From an uncultured Eubacteriales bacterium (GTDB lineage Bacteria; Bacillota; Clostridia; Oscillospirales; QAMX01), in the NCBI GenBank assembly GCA_934546935.1, contig CAKTEH010000003.1, positions 62,001 through 126,000 of the forward strand: 64,000 nt of DNA. The letters run 5' to 3'. Each line of letters opens with the position of its first letter. The stretch's first letter is position 1. Both the position numbers and the translations under genes were made by a program. Below, piece after piece: positions 7,796-17,021 of this stretch. Below the pieces are notes generated by a model that saw only the letters and a list, made by a program, of their open reading frames with translations, did no database searches and was not told the origin of the DNA.

Positions 7796-9904
7796 TTATC
7801 TGACTTCAAATTTTCCGCCGACGCAGGCGCAACCCGTCAGCCTCTGCGTATACGCATCAGGCTGACCGCCGCCGATGTAGATCTCGAATGCGCCGGGTTC
7901 GAGAACCTTATCCCCGTTTTCATTAATCAGCTCCATTGCGCTGCGCCCGATTTCAAACGAAACACGGCGGCTTTCCCCTGCGGCGAGCTTGACACGCGTG
8001 AATGCGCAAAGCTTATGCCGCGGTACACGGGTGGAGGCTTCCAGGTCGCGGATATAGACTTCAACAACCTCTTCGCCATCTACTGCGCCGGTATTGGCAA
8101 CAGTGGCGCTGATATGGATGCTTTCGCCTGCGGAAATGGTATCCCGGTCGATGGTAAAATCGCAATAGGCAAATTTCGTATAGCTCAGGCCGTAGCCGAA
8201 AGGATACAGCGGGTCTTCCTTAAAGAATTTATAGGTACGGTTGTCCATTGTGTAATCGACAAACGCTGGGATGGTATTGGTTTCCTTATAGAAGGTAACC
8301 GGAAGCTTCCCGGAGAAGTTTGCCTTGCCGGTAATCAGGCGGGCAAACGCGCGGCCGCCAAAGGCGCCCGGATACCAGCAGTGGACGATGGCGTTTGCTT
8401 TTTCGTTGGCAACGCCGAGGTCAATTGAGCTGCCGGCAAGGCACGCGACAAGCAGCGGCTTTTCCAATGCGCACAAGGTCTCCAAAAGATCCCTCTGCGG
8501 CTCCGGCAGATACAGGCTGTTTTTGTCGCCGCCGGAGAAAGCGTTGCCCTGGTCGCCCTCTTCCCCCTCGATAAAGCAGTTTAAACCCATTGCAGCGATA
8601 ACGAGATCGGCGCGCTCCGCGACGATTTTTGCCTCAATTGCACGGAATTCCTGGAAGTCGCCGCGACGCTTCGGCGTGACATAAGCGCTGCCCTCGACGC
8701 TGAAGATCCGTGCGTCCGGGAATGCTTCGCGCACGCCTTCGAGGATGGTGACATATTCATTGGCGCGGCCGTTGTAGTTGCCTTCCAGCGCAAGCTGGCT
8801 GTCTGCGTTGGGGCCGACAACGGCAATGGTTTTGATTTTTGCAGGGTCAAGCGGCAGCAGGCCGTCGTTTTTCAAAAGAACCATGGATTCTTCCGCGGCG
8901 CGCATATTCAGCGCCTGGTGCGCCGGGCAGTCAACAACTTCATAGGGGATATCATCCCATTTGGTCTTGTCAAACAGGCCCAGCTCGATGCGGATGGCCA
9001 GAAGCACGGTCACCGAATCGGCCAGCGTTTCGCGGGTAATCAGGCCGTCGTTATAGGCCGTCATCAGGTGGAGATAAGCGTTGCCGCAGTTTAAATGTGT
9101 GCCGGCGTTGAGCGCCATAGCGGCGGATTCTGCCGGGGTATCGGTAACATGATGATGCAGATGGAAATCATTGATCGCCCAGCAGTCGGAGGTAATGTAG
9201 CCGTCGTAGCCCCATTTATCATGCAGGATATCCTGAAGCAGATAGGTCGAGCCGGCGGCCGGCATCCCAAAGACGCGGTTATAACAGGGCATTACGCCAA
9301 GAACGCCCGCGCCGACCAGGCATTCAAAGGCGGGAAGATAAGTTTCAAATAAATCCTGTTTGGATACGACGGCGTCGAACTCATGGCGCAGCTCCTCCGG
9401 GCCGGAGTGTACGGCGTAATGCTTGGCACAGCCGGCGGCCTTGTAATAGCCGTTTTCGTCCTTTTCCTGTAATGCCTCGACAAATGCGCGTCCAAGCGTG
9501 GAGGTCAGGAAGGGATCTTCGCCATAGGTTTCCTGGCCGCGGCCCCAGTGCGGGTCACGGAAAATATTTACGTTCGGGCTCCAGAAAGTTAACCCCTGAT
9601 AAATGTTGCGCAGGCCGTTTTTGACCCATTCGTTGTATTTTGCACGGCCTTCTTCAGCGATTGCCGAACCGACTTCGCTTAGAAGCTCCTCGTCAAAAGC
9701 GGCGGCCAGGCCGATAGCCTGTGGAAACACAGTGGCAAGTCCTGCGCGCGCAACGCCGTGCAGCCCCTCGTTCCACCAGTTGTAAGCCGGGATCCCCAGG
9801 CGTTCAACCGGGGGGGAATTGAACAAAAGCTGGGTCGTCATTTCTTCCACCGTCATCTGCTCGACGATGGCGCGCGCCCTTTGTCTGGCTTCCTGTCTGT
9901 TCAT
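7796..9904 (-). CDS. Glycoside hydrolase family 3 beta-glycosidase (beta-xylosidase/beta-glucosidase type)
   Basis: 702-residue retaining exo-glycosidase. Domain 1 is the TIM-like barrel with YNWWNEGLHG (residues 41-50), typical of xylosidase-like GH3 enzymes, the KH substrate site (CAKHYAVHSG) and the nucleophile Asp240 in GYITSDCW. Domain 2 is the alpha/beta sandwich (about 350-560) with the EGDQGN loop. The C-terminal fibronectin-III-like domain covers about 600-690. There is no signal peptide, so it should act inside the cell on imported oligosaccharides. AAAGGAG precedes the start. It is 27 bases downstream of a sugar dehydrogenase gene and shares its promoter. Confidence 0.93.
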   Translation of the reverse strand: MNRQEARQRARAIVEQMTVEEMTTQLLFNSPPVERLGIPAYNWWNEGLHGVARAGLATVFPQAIGLAAAFDEELLSEVGSAIAEEGRAKYNEWVKNGLRNIYQGLTFWSPNVNIFRDPHWGRGQETYGEDPFLTSTLGRAFVEALQEKDENGYYKAAGCAKHYAVHSGPEELRHEFDAVVSKQDLFETYLPAFECLVGAGVLGVMPCYNRVFGMPAAGSTYLLQDILHDKWGYDGYITSDCWAINDFHLHHHVTDTPAESAAMALNAGTHLNCGNAYLHLMTAYNDGLITRETLADSVTVLLAIRIELGLFDKTKWDDIPYEVVDCPAHQALNMRAAEESMVLLKNDGLLPLDPAKIKTIAVVGPNADSQLALEGNYNGRANEYVTILEGVREAFPDARIFSVEGSAYVTPKRRGDFQEFRAIEAKIVAERADLVIAAMGLNCFIEGEEGDQGNAFSGGDKNSLYLPEPQRDLLETLCALEKPLLVACLAGSSIDLGVANEKANAIVHCWYPGAFGGRAFARLITGKANFSGKLPVTFYKETNTIPAFVDYTMDNRTYKFFKEDPLYPFGYGLSYTKFAYCDFTIDRDTISAGESIHISATVANTGAVDGEEVVEVYIRDLEASTRVPRHKLCAFTRVKLAAGESRRVSFEIGRSAMELINENGDKVLEPGAFEIYIGGGQPDAYTQRLTGCACVGGKFEVR

Positions 9905-9931
9905 GTGCTTCTCCTTTCAAAAACCGTAGTT

Positions 9932-11050
9932 TTAATCGTCTAAAATGCCTATAAGGCGGGTGTACTGCATAGGTTTGCTGCGCTGGAAGGTAGTTTCCAG
10001 GAAAATTGTGCGGTTTTCAGCCGAGCTGCGCTCGATACCGGTCATGATTTCCAATACATGGCAGGTCTGGTCGCCGCAGGCGCGGTGCGCGCGACCCGTG
10101 CGAATGGAATGCGCCATATCGGCAAGGCCAAGCCCGCGGAAATTGTCCTGATACGGCAGTGCCATGGGGATTTCCCTCCATTCCGTTTCGCCCGCGCGCA
10201 GGAGCCGGATCGCGCCGCCGAAATCGTTCGGGTCCGGGACGCGCAGCGTACCCTCTGAACCCAGGATTTCAATATAACGGCCAAAACGAGCGTATTGCAC
10301 GTCAAAAGAAGTCACGATTTGTGCAGTGGCGCCGTTTTTAAAATCGATAATGCCGCAATAATGCGTCGGCACCTCGACGTCGATGATTTTTCCATAGTTG
10401 GGCTGACTGGTGATGACGCGCTGGGGATAGCTTGCCTTTGCGCGGCCCATGACGGAAACAGCCGGACCAAGGAGGTTGACCAGTGCGGTAATATAATACG
10501 GCCCCATATCCAGCATTGGGCCGCCGCCCTTTTCATAGTAAAACTCCGGGCCGGGATGCCAGACCTCATGCCCGCAGCCGAGCAGAACGGCCGTTGCGCC
10601 GACAGGCGTCCCAATAAACCCGCTGTCGATCAGCCTTCTGCAGGTCTGGATGCCGCCGCCGAGGAAGGTGTCCGGCGCGCCGCCCAGACGGAGTCCTTTT
10701 TCCTTCGCCAACGCCAGAAGCTCGCGCCCGTTTTCAAAATTGGTGGCCAGCGGCTTTTCGGAATACACATGCTTTCCGGCAAGCAGCCCCTTTTTGGTGA
10801 TTTCATAGTGCTCGTTTGGACGGGTAAGGTTTAAAACGATTTCCACCGACTCGTCGGCAAGGAGCTGGTCGTAGCTTGGATAGATCTTCGGGATATTGTA
10901 CTCGCGCGCCGCGGTTTCCGCGCGCTCGGCGATCAGGTCGCAGACGCCGGCGATTTCTACCTCATGAGAGAAAGTGGACGTCAGGTTCTTCAGATAAATG
11001 CCGGAAATATTGCCTACGCCGACAAACGCAATTTTTACTCGATTTTCCAT
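9932..11050 (-). CDS. Gfo/Idh/MocA-family oxidoreductase
   Basis: 372-residue NAD(P)-dependent dehydrogenase, probably of a sugar or cyclitol. Seen: the Rossmann opening KIAFVGVGNISGIY, the EKPLATNFE motif with the catalytic Lys, and a C-terminal beta-sheet domain (GGGPMLDMGPYY). The start is the ATG at 11050, with GAGGTC close upstream; a longer frame begins 22 codons earlier without family resemblance. It is first in a two-gene unit with the GH3 glycosidase, suggesting processing of a hemicellulose-derived sugar. Confidence 0.9.
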   Translation of the reverse strand: MENRVKIAFVGVGNISGIYLKNLTSTFSHEVEIAGVCDLIAERAETAAREYNIPKIYPSYDQLLADESVEIVLNLTRPNEHYEITKKGLLAGKHVYSEKPLATNFENGRELLALAKEKGLRLGGAPDTFLGGGIQTCRRLIDSGFIGTPVGATAVLLGCGHEVWHPGPEFYYEKGGGPMLDMGPYYITALVNLLGPAVSVMGRAKASYPQRVITSQPNYGKIIDVEVPTHYCGIIDFKNGATAQIVTSFDVQYARFGRYIEILGSEGTLRVPDPNDFGGAIRLLRAGETEWREIPMALPYQDNFRGLGLADMAHSIRTGRAHRACGDQTCHVLEIMTGIERSSAENRTIFLETTFQRSKPMQYTRLIGILDD

Positions 11051-11060
11051 AATGACCTCG

Positions 11061-11088
11061 AAATTTTGTGCGCAATGCACCAAATTTT
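11061..11088 (-). promoter_or_regulatory. Candidate operator of the dehydrogenase/GH3 operon
   Basis: Imperfect inverted repeat between the promoter and the start codon, with AAATTTTGTGC on one side and GCACCAAATTTT on the other. It resembles operators of LacI-type repressors in symmetry only; no such regulator lies nearby. Confidence 0.35.
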
Positions 11089-11106
11089 GCAGAATATACC
11101 ATTCGT

Positions 11107-11135
11107 ATTTTAACAAGACTGTTGTGCAATGTCAA
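11107..11135 (-). promoter_or_regulatory. Promoter of the dehydrogenase/GH3 operon
   Basis: Minus-strand TTGACA (11135-11130), 17-base spacer, TAAAAT (11112-11107), about 57 bases upstream of the start codon. Confidence 0.7.
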
Positions 11136-11332
11136 GGGATAATGCGCCGGGTATAATTCGTTTTCTTTATAGACGCCAGGCATATGCCGGCTGCGACGCT
11201 TTCCATGGGTTTTCCCCTGCTTAAAGCGGTACTTTGGGCAAGCGCATGCACTGGAAAAATCTCACCTTGTATTGGCGGCGTTGCCTTTTTAGACAGAATT
11301 CACATAACTCTGCCGCAAAATCACAGCGCATC

Positions 11333-11378
11333 CAAAAAAGTTAACCAGACCTGCATCTGCAATTACAAGGTCTGGTTA
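11333..11378 (-). terminator. Terminator downstream of the membrane ferredoxin gene
   Basis: Eleven-pair stem (11342-11352 with 11368-11378) that on the minus strand is followed by AACTTTTTTGG. It is 140 bases past the stop of the gene ending at 11519. Nothing else recognisable was seen in 11136-11518. Confidence 0.6.
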
Positions 11379-11518
11379 GCATTTTATGATGTATAAAATG
11401 TAATTTTTATTATGCTGATTGGACACAGGCCAGCGGCCTGTTTGCGGTAGATATGAGCGGCCGAAAGAAAGAGGATAGATATAAGCGGGAACGAAAACGC
11501 AGTTGCTTCCTTAAAATG

Positions 11519-12337
11519 TTACAGGGCATTTTTCGGACAGTTCTTAACGCACTCAAGACAAAGAATACATTCAGTTCCATTTTTTCTTTTTCTTGAATTA
11601 TCCGTAACATCGACGTTCATTGGGCACACACGCTTACACTTTCCGCAGGACACGCACTTGCTTTTATCACATTTAATTCTTATCAAAGAAAAATAACTCA
11701 TTGGCTTCAGGAATACTGTAATGGGGCATATATATTTGCAAAATGCCCTGTTGTCTTTGAAAAGGAACGCTAAGCAGACCCCAACAGCATAATAAAGCAA
11801 ATTTCCGGTTATAAACGCCCAGAACATGATTTGTTCTATATTGCTTATATGTATCAGGAAAAGAGCTGTGACGAAACCAAGGGATAGCCCGAAAGCAATG
11901 TATCTGATCCAACCTATTTTCTGACGAGGCTTCTGCGGCGTCTTATAAGGTAAAAAATCCAATAGCATTGCGGTCCAACAGGCATATCCGCACCAGCCCC
12001 TTCCGAAAATCAAGGGGCCAAAAATTTTGGCAACTGCATAATGGATAGTTGCAGCTTCAAAGACCCCGCAAAACAAATAATACCAGAATCCCTCTATCTG
12101 CATATTTTCGTTGCAGATAATGCCTAAGTAAAACAGCATGTACATCCCGACAAGCAATTGCGTAACGCGCCGGGCGTGCGCATATTTTCTAATATAGAGG
12201 AAGAGCCCTAACGCTATTGAAATTCCGATATAACTGAAATTAAACAGATAAAATATGTTGTTTTTTGTTAACCACAGTGAGACTGCCACTGTTTCAAATA
12301 TAGCTAATATAGTCGTTGGCAACAAATATTTTTTCAT
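11519..12337 (-). CDS. Membrane-bound 4Fe-4S ferredoxin-type protein (NapH/CcoG-like)
   Basis: 272-residue polytopic membrane protein with about five to six hydrophobic segments in residues 5-205. It has a GRGWCGYACWTAMLLDFLP signature and a CKYICPI motif of the NapH/NosR/CcoG electron-transfer group. Two C-terminal [4Fe-4S] motifs follow, CVSCGKCKRVCP and CILCLECVKNCP. Such proteins pass electrons across or along the membrane to reductases or maturation factors. No partner is nearby, so the pathway is unknown. It stands alone and is somewhat AT-richer than its neighbours. Confidence 0.8.
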   Translation of the reverse strand: MKKYLLPTTILAIFETVAVSLWLTKNNIFYLFNFSYIGISIALGLFLYIRKYAHARRVTQLLVGMYMLFYLGIICNENMQIEGFWYYLFCGVFEAATIHYAVAKIFGPLIFGRGWCGYACWTAMLLDFLPYKTPQKPRQKIGWIRYIAFGLSLGFVTALFLIHISNIEQIMFWAFITGNLLYYAVGVCLAFLFKDNRAFCKYICPITVFLKPMSYFSLIRIKCDKSKCVSCGKCKRVCPMNVDVTDNSRKRKNGTECILCLECVKNCPKNAL

Positions 12338-12429
12338 TATCCGATTATCCTCTCTTTTTTAGCGGAAATAATGGATAAAAGGTTTATCATTCGAAAACAG
12401 GACGTATATATAGGAGGATTCCGGGGATG

Positions 12430-12921
12430 TCAGATAAGTGAAAGCCCGGTTAACAATGCAACACAGTGTGCGCAGATCCCTTCTCCACGCCCGGTGAACC
12501 CCATATGCTCCTGTGTTGTTGCTTTAACGCTGACAGCATCGGCTGCAATATCCAATGTCTGTGCAATTGCCTGGCGCATCTGTGGGATATATGGGGCGAG
12601 CTTCGGCGCCTGTGCGATCACGGTTGCATCCAGGTTCCCCACGCGGTAACCCGCCTGTGCAATTGCCTGCCCAACACGCGCCAGCAGCGTAAGGCTCGAA
12701 ATCCCTTTGTACTGTGCGTCGTTGTCCGGGAATCGTTTCCCGATATCCCCTAAAGCCGCCGCGCCCAGCAGCGCGTCCATAACCGCGTGTACCAGTACGT
12801 CGGCGTCGCTGTGGCCATCGAGTCCCAGCGCAAAGGGGATTTCCACGCCGCCGAGAATCAGCGCGCGGTTTTCCACAAGCCTGTGTGCGTCATAGCCATG
12901 CCCGATCCGAAACATTTCCAT
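12430..12921 (-). CDS. ispF: 2-C-methyl-D-erythritol 2,4-cyclodiphosphate synthase
   Basis: 163-residue enzyme of the non-mevalonate isoprenoid pathway. Seen: the zinc-binding DxH of GHGYDAHRL, the His in SDADVLVHAVMDALLGA, DIGKRFPDND, and the C-terminal KATTQEHMGFTGRGEGI. The start at 12921 (MEMFRIGHGYDAH) has GGAGG six bases upstream. It overlaps the end of ispD by 32 bases, so the two are co-translated. Confidence 0.95.
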   Translation of the reverse strand: MEMFRIGHGYDAHRLVENRALILGGVEIPFALGLDGHSDADVLVHAVMDALLGAAALGDIGKRFPDNDAQYKGISSLTLLARVGQAIAQAGYRVGNLDATVIAQAPKLAPYIPQMRQAIAQTLDIAADAVSVKATTQEHMGFTGRGEGICAHCVALLTGLSLI

Positions 12922-13663
12922 CCAATTCCTCCAATAGCCGCGCAGCGACGGCAAGGTCATACGGTTCGGTGATTTTCAGGTTCGAGGCCTCCCCTTCACA
13001 CAAAAACACATGCTTGCCCAACGCCTCGACTGCGGCGCTGTCATCGGTGTAGCTCTTCCCTTCCTGCTGCGCTTTTTCATAAGCGGCTTTTAAGAGCGCC
13101 GCGTCAAAAACCTGCGGTGTCTGCGCCGCGTAAAGGGTCTCCCGTTCCGGCGTCGCGGCGACGATGCCGTCACGCGCCTGTTTGATCGTATCCTTGACCG
13201 GAAGCGCTGCAACGCAGGCACGCGTACGTGCGCCCATGCGGACACACCGTTCAATCAGCGCCGTGCTCGCCAGAGGCCGCGCACCGTCATGCACGGCGAT
13301 GAGTTCCACTTCGCGCGAGCATTCTCGCAGGGCGATGCGCACAGATTCTCCGCGTGATGCGCCGCCGGGGATAATACGCGAAATTTTGTCGATGCCGTAA
13401 GCCGTCATCATTGCGGCAATGCGCCCGATATCATCGCGGCGCGCGGGAATAACGATTTCGTCGACAAGCGCGCAGGCATTGACCTGCAGCAGCGTGCGCG
13501 CCAACACCGGGGTCTCGTCAAGCGGCTCGAACAGCTTATCCCGCCCGCCCATCCGGCTTGACGTGCCGGCCGCGGGCACAATAACCGAACAGAACGGGTG
13601 GTCTTTCATCCTTTGGGTATCCACGGCTTTTATAACGTCTTTTAGGGTATCTAAAAAAGACAT
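12890..13663 (-). CDS. ispD: 2-C-methyl-D-erythritol 4-phosphate cytidylyltransferase
   Basis: 257-residue CTP-dependent enzyme of the same pathway as ispF. Seen: the nucleotide-binding PAAGTSSRMGG, HDGARPL, and the GKSYTDDSAAVEALG region. It has about 20 extra N-terminal residues before the usual VIVPAAG core. The start at 13663 is chosen because GGAG lies seven bases before it, whereas the ATG two codons earlier is only one base from that site. Confidence 0.94.
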   Translation of the reverse strand: MSFLDTLKDVIKAVDTQRMKDHPFCSVIVPAAGTSSRMGGRDKLFEPLDETPVLARTLLQVNACALVDEIVIPARRDDIGRIAAMMTAYGIDKISRIIPGGASRGESVRIALRECSREVELIAVHDGARPLASTALIERCVRMGARTRACVAALPVKDTIKQARDGIVAATPERETLYAAQTPQVFDAALLKAAYEKAQQEGKSYTDDSAAVEALGKHVFLCEGEASNLKITEPYDLAVAARLLEELDGNVSDRAWL

Positions 13664-13792
13664 GTGCATGCTCCTTTGCCTGATTTGCTTTTATTCTATG
13701 CGGCCAAACGGCAGAATAAGCCGGAAGAAAGGCCCTCCGGGGAAAAAATTCCAGGCCTGACGCGACGCCGCAGGGCATGCATGCGCCGGCGC

Positions 13793-14272
13793 TTATTCCT
13801 GCATAAGCTGCGTAAGCTCTTCCTCAAGCGTTTCCACGCTTTCCTGCGTCGCAATGGAAAGCTCGGAAAACAAGATCTGTTTGGCTGTTGCAAGCAGCCT
13901 GCGTTCCCCCGCGGACAAGCCATGCTCCCGTTCGCGCAGCATCAGACTTTTAACAACCCGGCAGACTTCGTCGAGCCGTCCGCTGCGCAGCCGCAGCATG
14001 TTTTCCCGGTAACGGCGGTTCCAGCTTGCATCGCTTTGCGCGTCAAGCGTGGGAAATGCGGCGAGGACCTCCCTTGCGCGCGCGCAGCTTACCACCGGAC
14101 GTACGCCGATGCTGTCGCAGCCGTCGACGGGGATCAGAATCTGAACGTTTCCCGAATCAAGCCTGAGTACAAAATAGCTTTTTTCTTTTCCATCCACACG
14201 TTGCCGGATAACCTGCGTGATTGTGCCTGCCCCGTGCAGCGGATGGACGACATGATCGCCTGGACGATACAT
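13793..14272 (-). CDS. CarD-family transcriptional regulator
   Basis: 159-residue protein with the CarD/CdnL N-terminal RNA-polymerase-interaction domain (MYRPGDHVVHPLHGAG) and a helical C-terminal DNA-contacting half. In other bacteria such proteins bind the polymerase beta subunit and stabilise open promoter complexes. GGAGGCCCGCT precedes the ATG. It is a single gene between ispDF and ung; no target is evident. Confidence 0.88.
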   Translation of the reverse strand: MYRPGDHVVHPLHGAGTITQVIRQRVDGKEKSYFVLRLDSGNVQILIPVDGCDSIGVRPVVSCARAREVLAAFPTLDAQSDASWNRRYRENMLRLRSGRLDEVCRVVKSLMLREREHGLSAGERRLLATAKQILFSELSIATQESVETLEEELTQLMQE

Positions 14273-14484
14273 AGCGGGCCTCCATTTGCAGAATATACAA
14301 GCTTCCTATCTATATCATACAGGATTTTCGTAAAATTGACAAGTACTATTTCGCTTTGCGCCTTTTCTGGATGCGCCGGCTTCTGCCGTACCGGGAGCTG
14401 TCCCGATCGCTTCCCATGGCGGAGGGGATTCCCCATGCGCAGATGGTCATATGTCGGGGGGAAAGCGCGCATTCCTGCGCGCAT

Positions 14485-15189
14485 TTATTCCTGTTGCGCC
14501 GGGCACCAGCAGATGCGCCCGCGGGTTTCCCGGAAACAGGGGTTTTTCAAAAAATCGTCGGGCCAGGGACCGGTCATCATCGGATGACGGCTTTCCCAGC
14601 GCCGTCCATGCGTGATTTGGGGGGCGTAGCTGCGCGCATCGGAACCCCAGAGGAAGAAGTCTGTCCCAGGACGGAATTGGTCGATATAACCCAGTGTCCG
14701 CCGTGCAAATTCCTGCCACAGCGCCCGGTGCGCGCCCGGTTTCCCGGGCGCAACCGTAAGATAGGCGTTTAAAAACAGCACACCCTGTGCTTCCAGGTTG
14801 TCCCATAGCCGGTCGGGCGGCAGGATTCTGAAGCGTCCGTCTGCAATGCGGGCCCGGACGTCCTGCCAGGGCAGCAGCTCACCGGTTTCGGCAGCATACA
14901 CAGCGCGTAGGATATTGCGCAGGGAACTTTGCCGGAACGGCTCGGCCCAGCTATGCAAACCGGCAACTTCAAAGCTGCGCCCAGTCGCCGCACCCGGCTG
15001 GGGATATGGATCCTGGCCGAGGATTACGACGCGCACCCGGTCAAGCGGCGTCTGCGCAAACCGGAATACAAGCGGTGCGGCGGGAAGGAAAGGTTTTTTC
15101 TCTACCTGAGTGCAGATGTCCTCCAGCAGCATACGGTTGTCTTCAAACAGCCCGGCCCAGCCCGGATCCAGGTTTTCCAATGGGAACAT
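14485..15189 (-). CDS. ung: Uracil-DNA glycosylase, divergent family 1 type
   Basis: 234-residue base-excision enzyme that removes uracil from DNA. The catalytic Asp60 lies in GQDPYP, and a late WGSDARSYAP strand and an HPMM segment fit the UDG fold. Two motifs differ from classical family 1: GQDPYH reads GQDPYP, and the leucine-loop motif HPSP reads HPMM, with the following loop changed. The start at 15189 has AAGGAAG upstream. It may be a clostridial subfamily rather than a loss of function. Confidence 0.85.
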   Translation of the reverse strand: MFPLENLDPGWAGLFEDNRMLLEDICTQVEKKPFLPAAPLVFRFAQTPLDRVRVVILGQDPYPQPGAATGRSFEVAGLHSWAEPFRQSSLRNILRAVYAAETGELLPWQDVRARIADGRFRILPPDRLWDNLEAQGVLFLNAYLTVAPGKPGAHRALWQEFARRTLGYIDQFRPGTDFFLWGSDARSYAPQITHGRRWESRHPMMTGPWPDDFLKNPCFRETRGRICWCPAQQE

Positions 15190-15283
15190 AACGTTTCTTC
15201 CTTATGTATAGAATTGGTTTTTATACAGCGAAAGGATTTATGTCAACGCGGCCAAGCCAGAAAAAAAGTGTCAGATTCGCAGC

Positions 15284-15335
15284 CGATCCACAAAAATCAC
15301 AGAGCTTTTCCACATTGTCCACAGACTTATCCACA
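15284..15335 (+). promoter_or_regulatory. Cluster of DnaA boxes away from dnaA
   Basis: Three nine-base DnaA boxes lie head to tail in 30 bases: TTTTCCACA (15306-15314), TTGTCCACA (15315-15323) and the perfect TTATCCACA (15327-15335). A weaker CGATCCACA lies at 15284-15292. The cluster is in the 188-base gap between ung and comM, about 13.5 kb from dnaA. Confidence 0.75.
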
Positions 15336-15377
15336 GAATAAAGCCCGTCATCCCTGTATAAGCCGCGCAGGTTTGCG

Positions 15378-16898
15378 TCAGCTGAAGCGGTAACGCTCGA
15401 GCACGCGGTATTGCAGCGCTTCGGCCAGATGCTCCCGCCGGATTTGCGCGCTTTGGGCCATATCGGCAATGGTGCGCGCCACGCGCAGCACTTTGTCATA
15501 GGAGCGTGCGGTCAGGCCGAGCCGTTGGAAGGCAAGCTTCATAAATGCGCCCTCTTCTTCCCCGAGCCGGCAAACTTCGCCCATCCGCGCCGCGGGGATA
15601 TGGGCGTTACAGGAGATACCGGAGCCGGAAAACCGTTTGGTCTGGATATCGCGCGCCGCCTGGACGCGCGCGCGCATTGCCTGTGAGCTTTCGCCGGGCG
15701 TACGACGGGCAAGATCGTCATAGTGTACCGCCGGTACTTCGATATGCAGGTCAATGCGGTCCAGCAGAGGTCCGGAAACGCGGCTTTGGTAGGTTTCCAC
15801 TGCCTTTGGCGTACAGGTACAGCGCCCGGATGGGTCGCCGTACCAGCCGCAGCGGCAGGGATTCATCGCGCATACCAGCATAAAGCGCGCCGGATACGAT
15901 ACCGTGCCCGCTACGCGCGAGATGGTCACGCTGCCGTTTTCCATCGGCTGGCGCAGCGTTTCCAGCACATCGGATGCAAATTGCGGAAGTTCATCCAAAA
16001 ACAGCACGCCGTTATGCGCAAGCGAAATCTCGCCCGGCTTCGGGCGTGTGCCGCCTCCGGCCAGGCCTGAGGCGGAAATGGAATGGTGCGGTGCGCGGAA
16101 AGGACGGGAAAGCACCATCGGCTGCGCCTGTGAGGTCAGCCCGGCAACAGAATGCACCATTGTCGTTTCCAACGCTTCCGGGAGCGTCAACGCCGGGAGA
16201 ATCGAAGGCAGGCGTGCGGTAAGCATGCTTTTGCCCGCGCCGGGCGGCCCGATCAGCAGGATATTATGCCCGCCGGAAGCTGCGACTTCAAGTGCGCGGC
16301 GCGCCTGGGCCTGTCCGCAGACGTCGGCATAATCCAGCAGCGTATCAGCCTGCGGCGTATAGCGCCATTCCGGCGCGGGGGAAAGCGGCGCAGCTCCGGA
16401 AAGATGGGCAAGCAGCGTTTCCACGCTTTCGACCGGATAAACGGAAAGCCCCTGCGCCATGGTGGCTTCCGGCGCGTTAGCAGACGGGCAGAACAGGCGT
16501 GTAATCCCCAATGCCTTGGCCGCCGTCGCCATTGGCAGCACGCCGGCGCAGGGCCGCAGTTGGCCGTAAAGCGACAATTCGCCGATAAAGGCGGCGTCAT
16601 CCGGAACCGGGGCGATCAGCCCTGCGCTGGAGAGAATGGCCAGAAGGATCGGAAGATCATATAGAGAACCGGATTTTTTTGTGTTGGCGGGAGCAAGGTT
16701 AATGGTGATGCGGCGCGCAGGAAAGGCAAAGCCTGCGTATTTCATCGCCGCGCGTACGCGTTCGCGCGATTCCCGCACAGCGGCGTCGGGAAGCCCGACG
16801 ATATCAAAGGCCGGAAGGCCGCCGGAAATGTCGCATTCGACGCGAACTTCATAGCCTTCAATGCCCTCAAGCGCCAGGGAACGGATGACATTGGGCAT
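15378..16898 (-). CDS. comM: YifB/ComM-family Mg-chelatase-like AAA+ ATPase
   Basis: 506-residue protein: an N-terminal ChlI-like/S5 fold (MPNVIRSLALEGIEGY, residues 1-170), a central AAA+ ATPase with Walker A LIGPPGAGKSML and Walker B VLFLDELPQF, a zinc-ribbon-like C-x-C pair near NPCRCGWYG, and a C-terminal lid. ComM homologues act as hexameric helicases that promote branch migration during transformation. AAGGAGGGC precedes the ATG. It is a single gene. Confidence 0.92.
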   Translation of the reverse strand: MPNVIRSLALEGIEGYEVRVECDISGGLPAFDIVGLPDAAVRESRERVRAAMKYAGFAFPARRITINLAPANTKKSGSLYDLPILLAILSSAGLIAPVPDDAAFIGELSLYGQLRPCAGVLPMATAAKALGITRLFCPSANAPEATMAQGLSVYPVESVETLLAHLSGAAPLSPAPEWRYTPQADTLLDYADVCGQAQARRALEVAASGGHNILLIGPPGAGKSMLTARLPSILPALTLPEALETTMVHSVAGLTSQAQPMVLSRPFRAPHHSISASGLAGGGTRPKPGEISLAHNGVLFLDELPQFASDVLETLRQPMENGSVTISRVAGTVSYPARFMLVCAMNPCRCGWYGDPSGRCTCTPKAVETYQSRVSGPLLDRIDLHIEVPAVHYDDLARRTPGESSQAMRARVQAARDIQTKRFSGSGISCNAHIPAARMGEVCRLGEEEGAFMKLAFQRLGLTARSYDKVLRVARTIADMAQSAQIRREHLAEALQYRVLERYRFS

Positions 16899-17021
16899 AA
16901 GCGCCCTCCTTTCTGGATCAGCCCGCAGCCGGGCGCAATGGGAATCCGGCTGCGTTGCGCGGGCCCATGGCGGATGGTATCAGCCCTAAAACGCAGGCGG
17001 CCGGGAAACCGGCGCGAAGGT

